DNA from: Vibrio sp. JPW-9-11-11
Lineage (GTDB): Bacteria; Pseudomonadota; Gammaproteobacteria; Enterobacterales; Vibrionaceae
Reading direction: 5' to 3'
NCBI RefSeq assembly: GCF_013369335.1
Contig: NZ_SZQJ01000005.1
Location: 248,001 to 312,000, forward strand
DNA length: 64,000 nucleotides
Of the stretch, positions 27,856 through 36,472 are shown piece after piece. A model generated the notes under the pieces. The model did no database searches, was not told the DNA's origin, and saw only the letters and a program-made list of their open reading frames with translations. The translations under genes were made by a program, and so were the position numbers. Numbering within the stretch: the stretch's first letter is position 1; each line of letters begins with the position of its first letter.

Positions 27856-28053
27856 CTATAGCGTATCGTAGTAATCGCGGATATGTTGCGTTTCGTGGTA
27901 GCCCGTTTTCTTTACTTCTTGCTCTGGGCTTAGTGTTTCAGCAGCCGTGGCCGCTTTGCTCGTACCCGCTACAACCGCACCTGCTACAGCAGCAGTCGTT
28001 AATCCTTTGAGCAGGTCTCGACGACCCTGATTCAATTCTTTGTTATCTTTCAT
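27856..28053 (-). CDS. Small Tat-leader protein of the formate dehydrogenase operon
   Basis: A 65-residue protein, MKDNKELNQGRRDLLKGLT, with a twin-arginine signal (GRRDLLKG), a hydrophobic core AAVAGAVVAGTSKA and a short mature part ending GYHETQHIRDYYDTL. GGAAG lies 6 bases before the ATG. Such small Tat-signal proteins sit directly before fdhA in many FDH operons and are annotated as formate dehydrogenase accessory peptides (FdhX-like); a carrier or assembly role is assumed. Its stop is 10 bases before fdhA. Confidence 0.83.
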   Translation of the reverse strand: MKDNKELNQGRRDLLKGLTTAAVAGAVVAGTSKAATAAETLSPEQEVKKTGYHETQHIRDYYDTL

Positions 28054-28099
28054 TATTGCTTCCTTACCTTTGGCGTAGGTACTGTTCTCAATGTGACGC

Positions 28100-28735
28100 T
28101 TAAGACTGAGGTTGCTCATATTCAGTCACGTTCTTTACATCAATTTTTACTCTGTTTTTACTGCTAGTTGGATTTTCACTAAATCGCACTTGTTCTATGG
28201 TGAAAAATGCAAGACACAGCTGCGCGACGGATTGATAAAAATTCGCGTGTCGCGCTTGAACGATTTGTTTTATCAGGGACTCGAACCAAGGGGCGATGTG
28301 GCGGTTAAAAAATCGCTGCTGAATTTGCTCTGCTTCGTTGGTTAGCGCAGCCATCACTTCACATAGTGCGCTGATATGATCCTCTGGCTCTTTGACGCTG
28401 GGGGCTCGCTCAAAACCGAGTAGCTCGAGATCGTGGCGAATATCCGCAAGTGGCTTTTCCATCAGCGACCCCGTCAGGTGCCATGACGCAAACGGCATCA
28501 CTTCACCTCGACCGATGCCAATAAATAACTCTTGGTATTCGTCTGCAAGCGATGTGGTTTGGCTATCTTGCGCAGCACGTGAGATCTGCTGCCATGCTTG
28601 CTTCATTGCACTATCGGCCGACTCTGTTTCGAGAGATGACAGAAACGCAAGCATCTCATCGCTCGGGGCTTGACGAAAAAGCGCCGCCAACACCAAGTAA
28701 ATATCGCTACGAATGGATTGATAATCTTGTTCCAT
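28100..28735 (-). CDS. TorD/DmsD-family molecular chaperone
   Basis: A 211-residue all-helical protein. The segments LVLAALFRQAPSDEML, DEYQELFIGIGRGEVMPFASWHLTGSLMEKPL and EPEDHISALCEVMAAL match the TorD superfamily, whose members bind the Tat signal of molybdoenzymes and help insert the cofactor. It lies between the multi-Fe-S gene and fdhA, so FdhA is the likely client. The conserved E-P-x-D-H-I motif is intact. Confidence 0.9.
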   Translation of the reverse strand: MEQDYQSIRSDIYLVLAALFRQAPSDEMLAFLSSLETESADSAMKQAWQQISRAAQDSQTTSLADEYQELFIGIGRGEVMPFASWHLTGSLMEKPLADIRHDLELLGFERAPSVKEPEDHISALCEVMAALTNEAEQIQQRFFNRHIAPWFESLIKQIVQARHANFYQSVAQLCLAFFTIEQVRFSENPTSSKNRVKIDVKNVTEYEQPQS

Positions 28736-28749
28736 TGCTCACACCTGTC

Positions 28750-30411
28750 TTAATAATTGAGTTGTTTGGTTGGATCGTCAGCCATCGCTTCGAACATATC
28801 GACGACTCGGCAGTCTTCACACATCGCAATACGATTGAGTGCGGCGTCATCAGCAAAATGAGAGTGACCGCGTAACTTATTCTGCAGCATGTCTATCATT
28901 GACTGCGGCGCAAAAGGTTTATGACAACGCACGCACTCCGCTGCCTTTTCCTGATGGATAACTTTCGCATCTTGACGAGTCTTCTGGTCCCAGTTCATTC
29001 TTGGCGTCATGGTCAATACCTGCTCTGGACAGGCTTTGACACACAAGCCGCACTGAACACAATCTTGTTCAACAAATTGAAGTGAGGGTGAAGTACCATC
29101 GGTATGTAAAGCGCGAGTCGGACACACAGCAACACAACTCATACACAGGGTGCAGTCGTTACTTTGGCAAGTAATGTCGCCATATGGCGCACCAACTGGC
29201 AGGTTAACGATGTTGTCGACGGGTATCCGCGATTTCGCGAGCGCATCCAACGCAGTGAACAGCCGCTGTCGTTTGTTACCGTTTAACTCACCCAAAGCGA
29301 GGTCAAAAGGTTCATGACACAGGGTTGGCGTGCCTTCTTGTAGTGACTCTAGGTAGAGAACATCAATGGTTTCTTTGGCGATGCCCAACTGTTCGAGCAA
29401 CGTTTGAGCGATCGACACTTCACTGTTTAAGGTGCGTAAAATGGTCGCTGGCATGTGATGACTCGCTGCAAACAGCACCTGAGTCGCGCCATTAGCGAGA
29501 GCTGCAAACCAAGAGTCAATGCCGACAGAGGGCAACTCTTCCACGACGATGGGAATAACGTTGTCAGGAAGAAGCGTTAGTGCCATGGCAGTATGAGATT
29601 CATGTCGAGAGCTGCAGATCAAGATGATCGGGTCTAATCCACCTCCAGACTCATAGTTGGCCAAGGTGCGTTCTATAAATTTTTGTGTTTCTTGAGGGTT
29701 TGGCAAGGCATAATGAATCGCTTCTGTCGGGCAGGCCGTGGCGCAGGTACCTACTCCTTGACAAAGATACGGGTTTATTTCGATTTTGTGCCCGGTTTTA
29801 TCCGTTCCTTCACTTGATAGCGCACCTGCAGGACAGGCATCGACACAGCGTTCACATCCTTTTACCCCGCGCGAACTGTGGGCACATAAATCGGTGTCTA
29901 GACGAAAGTACTTGGGCTTATCAAAAGTCCCCATCAGTGTTGGAATTTCTTCTAATGCTTGTGCGAGTTTCGGGTAACCACGTCCAACCGGATAGTAACC
30001 CGGGACCGGCACCTCTTCGCTCATACAGCTATTGAGACAGAGGTCGAGGACAATATCAAAGCAGTCATGATTAATGGCGATACTGGCCAAGTTAACCTCA
30101 ACACCCTTGTTGTCCGTCACGACCTTAAAAGCGCCCAGAAAGCCACTTATCTCGACGCTGTTAGCAAAGAAAAGGTTGTTGTGCTCACTTGGCTCACCAT
30201 CGGTTGATAGCAATGTGATGCTACCCATCTGCTCAAGCTGTTGAGCAGCGCTTTCAATGATCGATGTTGGCCCGACAATTAAGGTATGCCCTCCACTCTC
30301 GTAACTGACCGTGGGAGGAATGAGGTTGGTTAACTCAACCGTATGATCAACGGCATACCATCGTGCTTGACCATTGGTTGTGTCGGATTGTTTTAATAAT
30401 TGTTTTAGCAT
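28750..30411 (-). CDS. Multi-cluster 4Fe-4S protein, first gene of the fdh operon
   Basis: A 553-residue cytoplasmic protein with at least four ferredoxin-type clusters: Cys176/186/189/193, Cys217/223/227 (CQGVGTCATACP), Cys420/423/426/430 and Cys451/454/457/461. A C-terminal zinc- or rubredoxin-like pair of CxxC motifs follows (Cys493/496 and Cys531/534). The middle part (about 255-400) resembles a CCG/HdrA-type redox domain. No signal peptide. Homologues precede TorD-type chaperones in FDH operons of vibrios and other proteobacteria; the function is unknown, possibly electron delivery to the quinone pool or a cytoplasmic partner. It is transcribed from a sigma54 promoter at 30456-30471. Confidence 0.88.
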   Translation of the reverse strand: MLKQLLKQSDTTNGQARWYAVDHTVELTNLIPPTVSYESGGHTLIVGPTSIIESAAQQLEQMGSITLLSTDGEPSEHNNLFFANSVEISGFLGAFKVVTDNKGVEVNLASIAINHDCFDIVLDLCLNSCMSEEVPVPGYYPVGRGYPKLAQALEEIPTLMGTFDKPKYFRLDTDLCAHSSRGVKGCERCVDACPAGALSSEGTDKTGHKIEINPYLCQGVGTCATACPTEAIHYALPNPQETQKFIERTLANYESGGGLDPIILICSSRHESHTAMALTLLPDNVIPIVVEELPSVGIDSWFAALANGATQVLFAASHHMPATILRTLNSEVSIAQTLLEQLGIAKETIDVLYLESLQEGTPTLCHEPFDLALGELNGNKRQRLFTALDALAKSRIPVDNIVNLPVGAPYGDITCQSNDCTLCMSCVAVCPTRALHTDGTSPSLQFVEQDCVQCGLCVKACPEQVLTMTPRMNWDQKTRQDAKVIHQEKAAECVRCHKPFAPQSMIDMLQNKLRGHSHFADDAALNRIAMCEDCRVVDMFEAMADDPTKQLNY

Positions 30412-30455
30412 TGCTCAGTTCCAGTTAGAACGGAATATTCACCTAGGTGAGTAAA

Positions 30456-30471
30456 AGCAAGTGCTATACCA
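30456..30471 (-). promoter_or_regulatory. Sigma54 promoter of the formate dehydrogenase operon
   Basis: On the minus strand, TGGTATA-GCAC-TTGCT keeps the invariant GG and GC ten bases apart and a perfect TTGCT -12 element. It lies 45 bases before the first gene of the operon. Confidence 0.8.
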
Positions 30472-30535
30472 ACTTTTTAGTACTTATAAATCAGTAGATT
30501 AGCAATTTATAACCAACTCAGCGAGTAGAGAAATC

Positions 30536-30617
30536 GCAAATGAGACAAAATGTCTCACTTGCTTTGATGAAGGTTGGTCAAAATGTACCTAATCTTTGTG
30601 TGGTCTATTTTGTCCCA
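30536..30617. promoter_or_regulatory. Enhancer palindromes upstream of the formate dehydrogenase operon
   Basis: The strongest site is TGAGACA-AAA-TGTCTCA (30541-30557), whose arms extend to 12 bp with one mismatch. Two weaker sites of the same 7-3-7 architecture follow: TTGGTCA-AAA-TGTACCT (30574-30590) and TGGTCTA-TTT-TGTCCCA (30601-30617). They lie 80-160 bases upstream of the sigma54 promoter. The tupA upstream region has the same palindrome, so a shared sigma54 activator is likely. The last site is inside the end of the DUF3306 gene. Confidence 0.75.
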
Positions 30618-31074
30618 CTTCTTGACTGGTGCTATGAGCTTGTTCACGATCATTCTTGTGAGGGGGAATGCCTGTTTCGTGATCAGTCTCGTCTACCGAA
30701 CTTGTGTCAATCGACTCTTCAAGTGATGGGTCAGTATCTTGTTGATTCACCCAGTCACGCAGCTTTCCTGCAACTTCACTCGATAACGACCTGACCGCTT
30801 TGTAATCGTGATCATAATCATTTAAGCCATCCACTTCGCTAAACTGGCCAGAAAGAAATAACTTTCTTAATGCTGCCCTTTTTACACTTGTCTCGACTTG
30901 TGACGCCAAGAGTGTTGCGACTGATGTAGAAGTATCGGTCGTCTTCTCGACTGCATGTTCGTCGAACTGATGATCGCTCTCTTCGATTATCTCTTGCTGA
31001 CTATCTTCTAGTTCGAGGTGAGATTTAGGTTCTAGTTTTCGCTGTGACCAGCGAGTAAAGAAGTTAGTTGCCAC
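30589..31074 (-). CDS. DUF3306 protein of the formate dehydrogenase locus
   Basis: A 161-residue acidic, low-complexity protein starting MATNFFTRWSQRKLE, which matches the conserved FxxRWSxRK opening of DUF3306. The rest is rich in Glu, Asp, Ser and Thr and is probably disordered except for LRKLFLSGQFSEVDGLNDYD. The family is found almost only beside DUF3305 and FDH genes. It overlaps the DUF3305 gene by 11 bases. Its last codons contain one of the enhancer palindromes of the fdh operon. Confidence 0.82.
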   Translation of the reverse strand: MATNFFTRWSQRKLEPKSHLELEDSQQEIIEESDHQFDEHAVEKTTDTSTSVATLLASQVETSVKRAALRKLFLSGQFSEVDGLNDYDHDYKAVRSLSSEVAGKLRDWVNQQDTDPSLEESIDTSSVDETDHETGIPPHKNDREQAHSTSQEVGQNRPHKD

Positions 31075-31528
31075 TGGCTCTTCCCGCCCCTTTACGCTTC
31101 TTACGACGCTGCTCTAATAGCTCTCCATGGCGACCAATGAACGCCTCTATCCAAGCTTGTACTGGAAGCGGCATATCGTTAGAGAGTACGAGATAGTCAC
31201 CATCCATATACTGTCCTGCCACACTTTGTGAAGCCGTAATGGCCACAATGCTCGGTTGTTGATCCGAATCGACACTGTCTAGCACGACGAATAGTTTGGG
31301 TTGGTTGGAGCTCAAGTTAAAGCGATAATCGGTACGTTCATCGCGATGCAACTGCAATACACGCACCCGCTCAGAGAGCTGGGTGGGTTTTAAATTAAAC
31401 CCAGTCAATTGCCATTGAGTCGTGGTCCATAAACCTGTCGCGATCTCGTGCGCGATAAGCAAGCACTCTACTGACCACAACTCCTCGCTCTTATGCAATG
31501 AAGCGGTTATAGATGGTTGTTTTGACAT
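31064..31528 (-). CDS. DUF3305 protein of the formate dehydrogenase locus
   Basis: A 154-residue protein with the conserved opening segment LWSVECLLIAHEIATG and LHRDERTDYRFNLSSNQPKLFVVLDS, matching DUF3305. The ending is strongly basic (RRKKRKGAGRASGN). Function unknown; the family is consistently linked to DUF3306 and formate dehydrogenase. It is divergent from fdhD across a 265-base gap in which I recognise no sigma54 promoter. Confidence 0.82.
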   Translation of the reverse strand: MSKQPSITASLHKSEELWSVECLLIAHEIATGLWTTTQWQLTGFNLKPTQLSERVRVLQLHRDERTDYRFNLSSNQPKLFVVLDSVDSDQQPSIVAITASQSVAGQYMDGDYLVLSNDMPLPVQAWIEAFIGRHGELLEQRRKKRKGAGRASGN

Positions 31529-31793
31529 GGTTTACCCATTAGTAATATGTGTTTCAATGTTGATTGAATTTACGCTTAACAATAGCGCTACCTATCAGCA
31601 ACTAAGTAAGCAAATTTTGTACCTAGAGGCCATTGCTCATAGAATGTTCTTTTGCCGAACTCTTGGTGCTTTAATAAAGCTAGCCGAACGTGCGGTTCAA
31701 AACTGAGAATCTGGCTATGGTTATACCGAGCATCAGATGGGAACGCTATTTGCTTGTCTCGTTGACTCCTTCAACAACTAAACAGGAACCGTT

Positions 31794-32618
31794 GTGGTTA
31801 AACCAACTATTATTAAAACCAGTGACAATCCGCTCCAAACGATAGAAGTCGATGTGTTCGATGAATATGGAGAGCGTTTAACCAAACAAATTGCCTGCGA
31901 ACGTCCGCTCACCGTGATGTTGAACTGGAAAGAGGTGGTGACATTAATGACACTGGGCTCAAGGCCAGAATCTTTAGTATTAGGCTATCTCAAGAACCAA
32001 AGCTTCTTGAGTGACCTCAATGCATTGGAATCGGTCATTATTGATTGGGAGACGCATAGTGCAGCAGTGGTCACCTCCGAAGATATCCAGCAGGTTGAAG
32101 GTGCTTTGAAAAAGAAGACCGTCACTTCTGGCTGCGGCCAAGGCACCATGTATGGCAACGTCATGAAGCAACTGGAAGGCTACCAAGTGCCTCAAACCCC
32201 TCTCAAACAATCTGAAATCTATGCCGCTCTTGAAGCCCTAACTCACTACAATGATACCTACAAAAAAGCCGGCGCTGTGCATGGCTGTGCGGTTTGTCAG
32301 CAAGACCGAGTGCTCTCTTTTGTTGAAGATGTCGGTCGCCACAATGCCGTGGACACACTCGCAGGTGAGATGTGGCTCAATCAAGAGTCAGGCGCCGATA
32401 AGATCTTTTATACGACCGGACGCCTAACTTCTGAAATGGTCATTAAAGTCGCACAAATGGGTATCCCCGTTCTGCTCTCTCGCTCTGGGGTTACACAAAT
32501 GGGGCTGGAGTTGGCGGAGCGCTTTGGCATCACCACGATCGCCCGGGCAAAAGGATTGCGTTTTCAAGTTTTTACTGGCGCGAACAAGATTGAGTTTGAT
32601 GTCAAAGGTCAGCAGTAG
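31794..32618 (+). CDS. fdhD: Formate dehydrogenase sulfurtransferase FdhD
   Basis: A 274-residue protein that transfers sulfur from IscS to the bis-MGD cofactor of formate dehydrogenase. The conserved cysteine motif CAVCQ (in VHGCAVCQQDRVLSFVEDVGRHNAVD) and SRSGVT segment are present. GTG 31794 is the start, with AGGA about 7 bases upstream. It is divergent from the DUF3305/3306 pair and the fdh operon and required for activity of FdhA. Confidence 0.95.
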   Translation: MVKPTIIKTSDNPLQTIEVDVFDEYGERLTKQIACERPLTVMLNWKEVVTLMTLGSRPESLVLGYLKNQSFLSDLNALESVIIDWETHSAAVVTSEDIQQVEGALKKKTVTSGCGQGTMYGNVMKQLEGYQVPQTPLKQSEIYAALEALTHYNDTYKKAGAVHGCAVCQQDRVLSFVEDVGRHNAVDTLAGEMWLNQESGADKIFYTTGRLTSEMVIKVAQMGIPVLLSRSGVTQMGLELAERFGITTIARAKGLRFQVFTGANKIEFDVKGQQ

Positions 32619-32662
32619 TTTAGCGACGATTTCTCACCACTTGCGTTACAACTAAAAACAAA

Positions 32663-32686
32663 AAGAGCCTCACTAAGGAGGCTCTT
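32663..32686. terminator. Terminator between fdhD and ybiT
   Basis: AAGAGCCTC and GAGGCTCTT enclose a 6-base loop. On the minus strand a T-run follows the hairpin, so it mainly serves ybiT; it may also stop fdhD transcription. Confidence 0.8.
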
Positions 32687-32707
32687 GTGGCATTCGCTGG
32701 GCGACTT

Positions 32708-34306
32708 TTAGCCGTCAATTCCACGCGCTTTGAGGAATTCAGCGTAGGTACCTTTGAAGTCGGTGATTTGATTGTTTTTAATCTCGATGATACGAGTGGC
32801 CAACGAGTCAACGAACACTCGGTCATGAGAAACAAAGAATAACGTCCCTTTGTATTGCTCCAATGCATTGTTCAACGACTCGATAGATTCCATATCCATG
32901 TGGTTGGTTGGCTCATCCATCAGCAGCATATTTGGCTTATGCATCATGATTTTACCCAGTAGCATACGCCCCTGTTCACCACCAGATAGTACCTTAACCG
33001 ACTTTTTAATATCGTCTTGAGAGAACAACATGCGACCTAAGAAACTGCGCACCACTTGCTCGTCATCGCCTTCTTGGCGCCATTGGCCCATCCACTCCAT
33101 CAAGTTTAGATCTTCGGCAAAATCGGCCGCATGATCTTGGGCGTAGTAACCAATGTTGGCATTTTCAGACCATTTAAACTCACCAGAACGCGGCGCAAGC
33201 ACGCCTGCTAACGTGTTCAATAGTGTCGTTTTACCCACACCGTTTTCACCAATAATGGCCACACGTTCCCCCACTTCAAAGATGGCGTTGAAATCGCTGA
33301 ATAGGTCCTCGTCGTAGCCTTGACTTAAATTCTCGACAATCAGTGCGTTACGAAACAGCTCTTTAGACTGTTCAAAGCGAATAAACGGGTTTTGGCGACT
33401 AGACGCTTTGACTTCTTCAAGTTGGATCTTATCGATCTGTTTCGCGCGCGAGGTTGCTTGCTTAGCTTTCGATGCATTGGCAGAGAAGCGAGCAACGAAA
33501 GTTTGCAGCTCAGCAATTTGCGCCTTCTTCTTGGCATTGTCGGAGAGTAGACGATCTCGCGCTTGCGACGCGGCGGTCATGTACTCATCGTAATTACCTG
33601 GGTACACGCGCAGTTCACCGTAGTCCAAATCCGCCATATGGGTACAGACAGAGTTCAAAAAGTGACGGTCATGCGAGATAATGATCATGGTGCAGTTACG
33701 CTGGTTTAACGTCTCTTCTAGCCAACGTATGGTATCCATATCCAAGTTGTTGGTGGGCTCGTCAAGCAGCATGATGTGCGGGTCAGCAAACAGAACCTGA
33801 GCAAGCAGTACACGTAGCTTCCAACCAGGGGCGACTTCGCTCATAAGACCGTAGTGTTGCTCTTCAGGAATGCCAACGGCTAGCAGCAGCTCTCCGGCTT
33901 TAGCGTCGGCCATATAACCATCCATCTCTGCAAACTGAACTTCTAGGTCTGCAACCAGCATGCCCTCTTCTTCGCTCATTTCAGCAAGAGAATAGATACG
34001 GTCACGCTCTTGTTTGACTTTCCACAGCTCTTTATAACCCATAATAACGGTATCAATCACTGTGTACTCTTCGTAGGCGAACTGGTCCTGGTTCAGTTTC
34101 GCGACGCGTTCATTCGGGTCATAGCTGACATTACCACCGGTTGGCTCTAGCTCACCGCTAAGTATTTTCATAAAGGTTGATTTACCACAGCCGTTCGCAC
34201 CGATCAGGCCATAACGGTTACCTTCACCAAACTTTACTGAAATATTTTCAAATAGAGGCTTCGCACCGAACTGTTGCGTGATGTTATTTGTGGAAATCAA
34301 TGTCAT
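32708..34306 (-). CDS. ybiT: ABC-F family ATPase YbiT
   Basis: A 532-residue protein with two ATP-binding cassettes and no membrane domain. The first cassette has GANGCGKST and the second GENGVGKTT. Signature motifs are [16 protein letters not shown] (degenerate) and LSGGEQGR. The linker [36 protein letters not shown] contains the ABC-F P-site tRNA-interaction helices. Sequence and length match E. coli YbiT closely. ABC-F proteins act on the ribosome to relieve stalling. Confidence 0.94.
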   Translation of the reverse strand: MTLISTNNITQQFGAKPLFENISVKFGEGNRYGLIGANGCGKSTFMKILSGELEPTGGNVSYDPNERVAKLNQDQFAYEEYTVIDTVIMGYKELWKVKQERDRIYSLAEMSEEEGMLVADLEVQFAEMDGYMADAKAGELLLAVGIPEEQHYGLMSEVAPGWKLRVLLAQVLFADPHIMLLDEPTNNLDMDTIRWLEETLNQRNCTMIIISHDRHFLNSVCTHMADLDYGELRVYPGNYDEYMTAASQARDRLLSDNAKKKAQIAELQTFVARFSANASKAKQATSRAKQIDKIQLEEVKASSRQNPFIRFEQSKELFRNALIVENLSQGYDEDLFSDFNAIFEVGERVAIIGENGVGKTTLLNTLAGVLAPRSGEFKWSENANIGYYAQDHAADFAEDLNLMEWMGQWRQEGDDEQVVRSFLGRMLFSQDDIKKSVKVLSGGEQGRMLLGKIMMHKPNMLLMDEPTNHMDMESIESLNNALEQYKGTLFFVSHDRVFVDSLATRIIEIKNNQITDFKGTYAEFLKARGIDG

Positions 34307-34441
34307 TACCTATTAAATATGAAAAACGGCGCCACACTACTGATTCATGCCGCCGACTGCAAGTGTTGTTTTGACTTTGCCAGCTGGTTGGCCCATTGAG
34401 TCAATCAAATAGAAACCGTCGAGAGCACGACGGCCGTTTAG

Positions 34442-36472
34442 TTAAAGATTGGTAATTTTTAAATCTGACTCAACCCTTAAAGGAAGGTAGATATAAAACG
34501 TAGATCCTTTACCCCACTGTGACTCTACCTTCAGTTCTCCACCCGTTTGACTCAAAATACTTTGCGAAACAGAGAGTCCAAGCCCGGTGCCTTCCCTTTT
34601 GGTGGTATAAAACGGTGAGAAAATACGCTTGAGATTTTCTGGCTTGATCCCACATCCTTGGTCGCTGACACTGATGATCGCGCCTCGGCAATCGCCGGCT
34701 TCCATCCAATCTTGTGTCGTTATGGTCAGTTTGCCTTTTCCTTCCATGGCATGAATGCCATTCATCTGTAGGTTGACCAGAATTTGTAAAAGCTGGTGAC
34801 GATTAACTTCAACGCAGCTTTTTGCTGTCAACTCGGAGACAAACTCTACATCCCGTTTCTTTGCCCCTGTTTTGACCAAAGTAATGCTTTCTTCGACGAT
34901 AGGGTTGACGTGCTGCCACGTGATTTCGTCTTGAACTCCGCCCTGTCGGCTGTACTGGAGTAGACTGCGGGTAATGTTGCGAATTCGATCGATCTGAGCA
35001 TGAATCGCGTCAATTTCTTCCGATACTCGTTGCGAATCTTGACCCAGTTCGAACTGAATGAGTTCAACGTTACCAAGGATGACGGCAGTCGGATTATTGA
35101 TTTCATGGGCGATACCTGCCGTCAGTTCACCGAGCGCAGCGAGTTTTTCATTCACGATGAGCTTATCGCGTGTCTGGTTGAGCAACTGAATATGAAGCTC
35201 TAACTGATCTGTTTTCTCTTTTAAGCTCGCGGTCCGCTCTTGGACTTTACGCTCAAGTTGACCAGCGGCAATCTCAAGTTCATTTTTTTGCTGCTTAAGT
35301 AGGTCGAGCATATTATCGAACTGCTTCGCTAACTGGGCTAATTCGTGGTTTTCATCTAACCCTAAATGACCAATCCGAGTTTCTTTGCCCAGTTGAATCA
35401 TTTTTACCACACGGTGGATATGCTCCACGGGCAAAAACAGATCGCGTGATCCTCGATAAACAATCAAGCTCGACAGCAATAGTAATACTATTGTTGTAAT
35501 CGAGATCTCGGCGATATTGGTCATATATGTAGCGACAAAGGGCCACATCAGATATCCGGTATAAAGCATGCCGATGACATTGTCGTATTGGTCGTAAAGG
35601 GGTTGGTAGGCGGTGATGTACCAAGCATCGTACACAAACGCTAAGTTGACCCATTCCTCTCCTCGAGTCAGTACAGCTTGTTTTACCTCATCCGAGACTC
35701 GTGTGCCAATGGCGCGGCCTAATCGATCATCACTGTCTAAAGGCACGTTGGTACTGACCCTGAGATCATCCAAAAATACCGTTAATGTTCCCACCGGGCG
35801 CAGGCTATCTTGCTTCGATGGGTAAATGAGATCGCGAATAGCATCGACGAGGCCAGTACTGTTGTTAAGGAGTAAGCCCCCGTCAAGGAAGCCAATAATG
35901 TCGCTATTCGGGTTATAGATAGGAATGACAGTGCGACTCACTAAGCCGCGCTCTTCGACATTTTGGCTATTCAAGATTGGGGTTTGCGCCCGCTTCACCA
36001 GATCTTCGCCTAGCTCTGCAAGCTCTTGTACTGTTAAGACATCAAAGAACGACTCACGATGCGTTAAATCCATAAAACGAAACTTGCTTTCGGCAGTGTC
36101 GACGCGATGAAAGCGTAAGAAGTCGAGGTTATACACGTGGCGTTGTTGATACACCCAATGTTGTAGGCTGCTCTCATCAACATTAGGGTTACGTACACGA
36201 CGAATAAATTCATACGAGCTGGCAAATGATTTAACGTGGTTCGCTTGTTTTTCTTGAATTAGGTCGATACTGTTTTCAGCCACACCAAGACGCTCAGACA
36301 CATCGACTAACGCACTTTGCCACGTATAGTGAATCGACCAGTAGATCGTGATTCCGATCAGGGCGAGTAGTGTTAATAGGATCGGCGCCGATGTTAGGAT
36401 GATCAAGCGATAGCGAACCATGGTTTTAAAACGGTAACGCCACTTTGACCATAGCGAGGCGCTAATCGGCAT
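34442..36472 (-). CDS. Cache-domain sensor histidine kinase (partner of the sigma54 regulator)
   Basis: A 676-residue membrane kinase. An N-terminal helix (about residues 25-48) and a second helix (about 318-340) enclose a large periplasmic domain of the double-Cache type. A HAMP linker, a coiled coil and a HisKA domain follow, with phospho-acceptor His456 in GIAHEINNPTAVI, then a HATPase domain (DQGCGIK, GTGLGLSVS). ATG 36472 is chosen because GGAG lies 7 bases upstream; it overlaps the response regulator gene by 11 bases. The overall layout is NtrB/DctB-like. The ligand is unknown; linkage to tup, mob and fdh suggests a signal tied to formate or metal oxyanions. Confidence 0.9.
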   Translation of the reverse strand: MPISASLWSKWRYRFKTMVRYRLIILTSAPILLTLLALIGITIYWSIHYTWQSALVDVSERLGVAENSIDLIQEKQANHVKSFASSYEFIRRVRNPNVDESSLQHWVYQQRHVYNLDFLRFHRVDTAESKFRFMDLTHRESFFDVLTVQELAELGEDLVKRAQTPILNSQNVEERGLVSRTVIPIYNPNSDIIGFLDGGLLLNNSTGLVDAIRDLIYPSKQDSLRPVGTLTVFLDDLRVSTNVPLDSDDRLGRAIGTRVSDEVKQAVLTRGEEWVNLAFVYDAWYITAYQPLYDQYDNVIGMLYTGYLMWPFVATYMTNIAEISITTIVLLLLSSLIVYRGSRDLFLPVEHIHRVVKMIQLGKETRIGHLGLDENHELAQLAKQFDNMLDLLKQQKNELEIAAGQLERKVQERTASLKEKTDQLELHIQLLNQTRDKLIVNEKLAALGELTAGIAHEINNPTAVILGNVELIQFELGQDSQRVSEEIDAIHAQIDRIRNITRSLLQYSRQGGVQDEITWQHVNPIVEESITLVKTGAKKRDVEFVSELTAKSCVEVNRHQLLQILVNLQMNGIHAMEGKGKLTITTQDWMEAGDCRGAIISVSDQGCGIKPENLKRIFSPFYTTKREGTGLGLSVSQSILSQTGGELKVESQWGKGSTFYIYLPLRVESDLKITNL

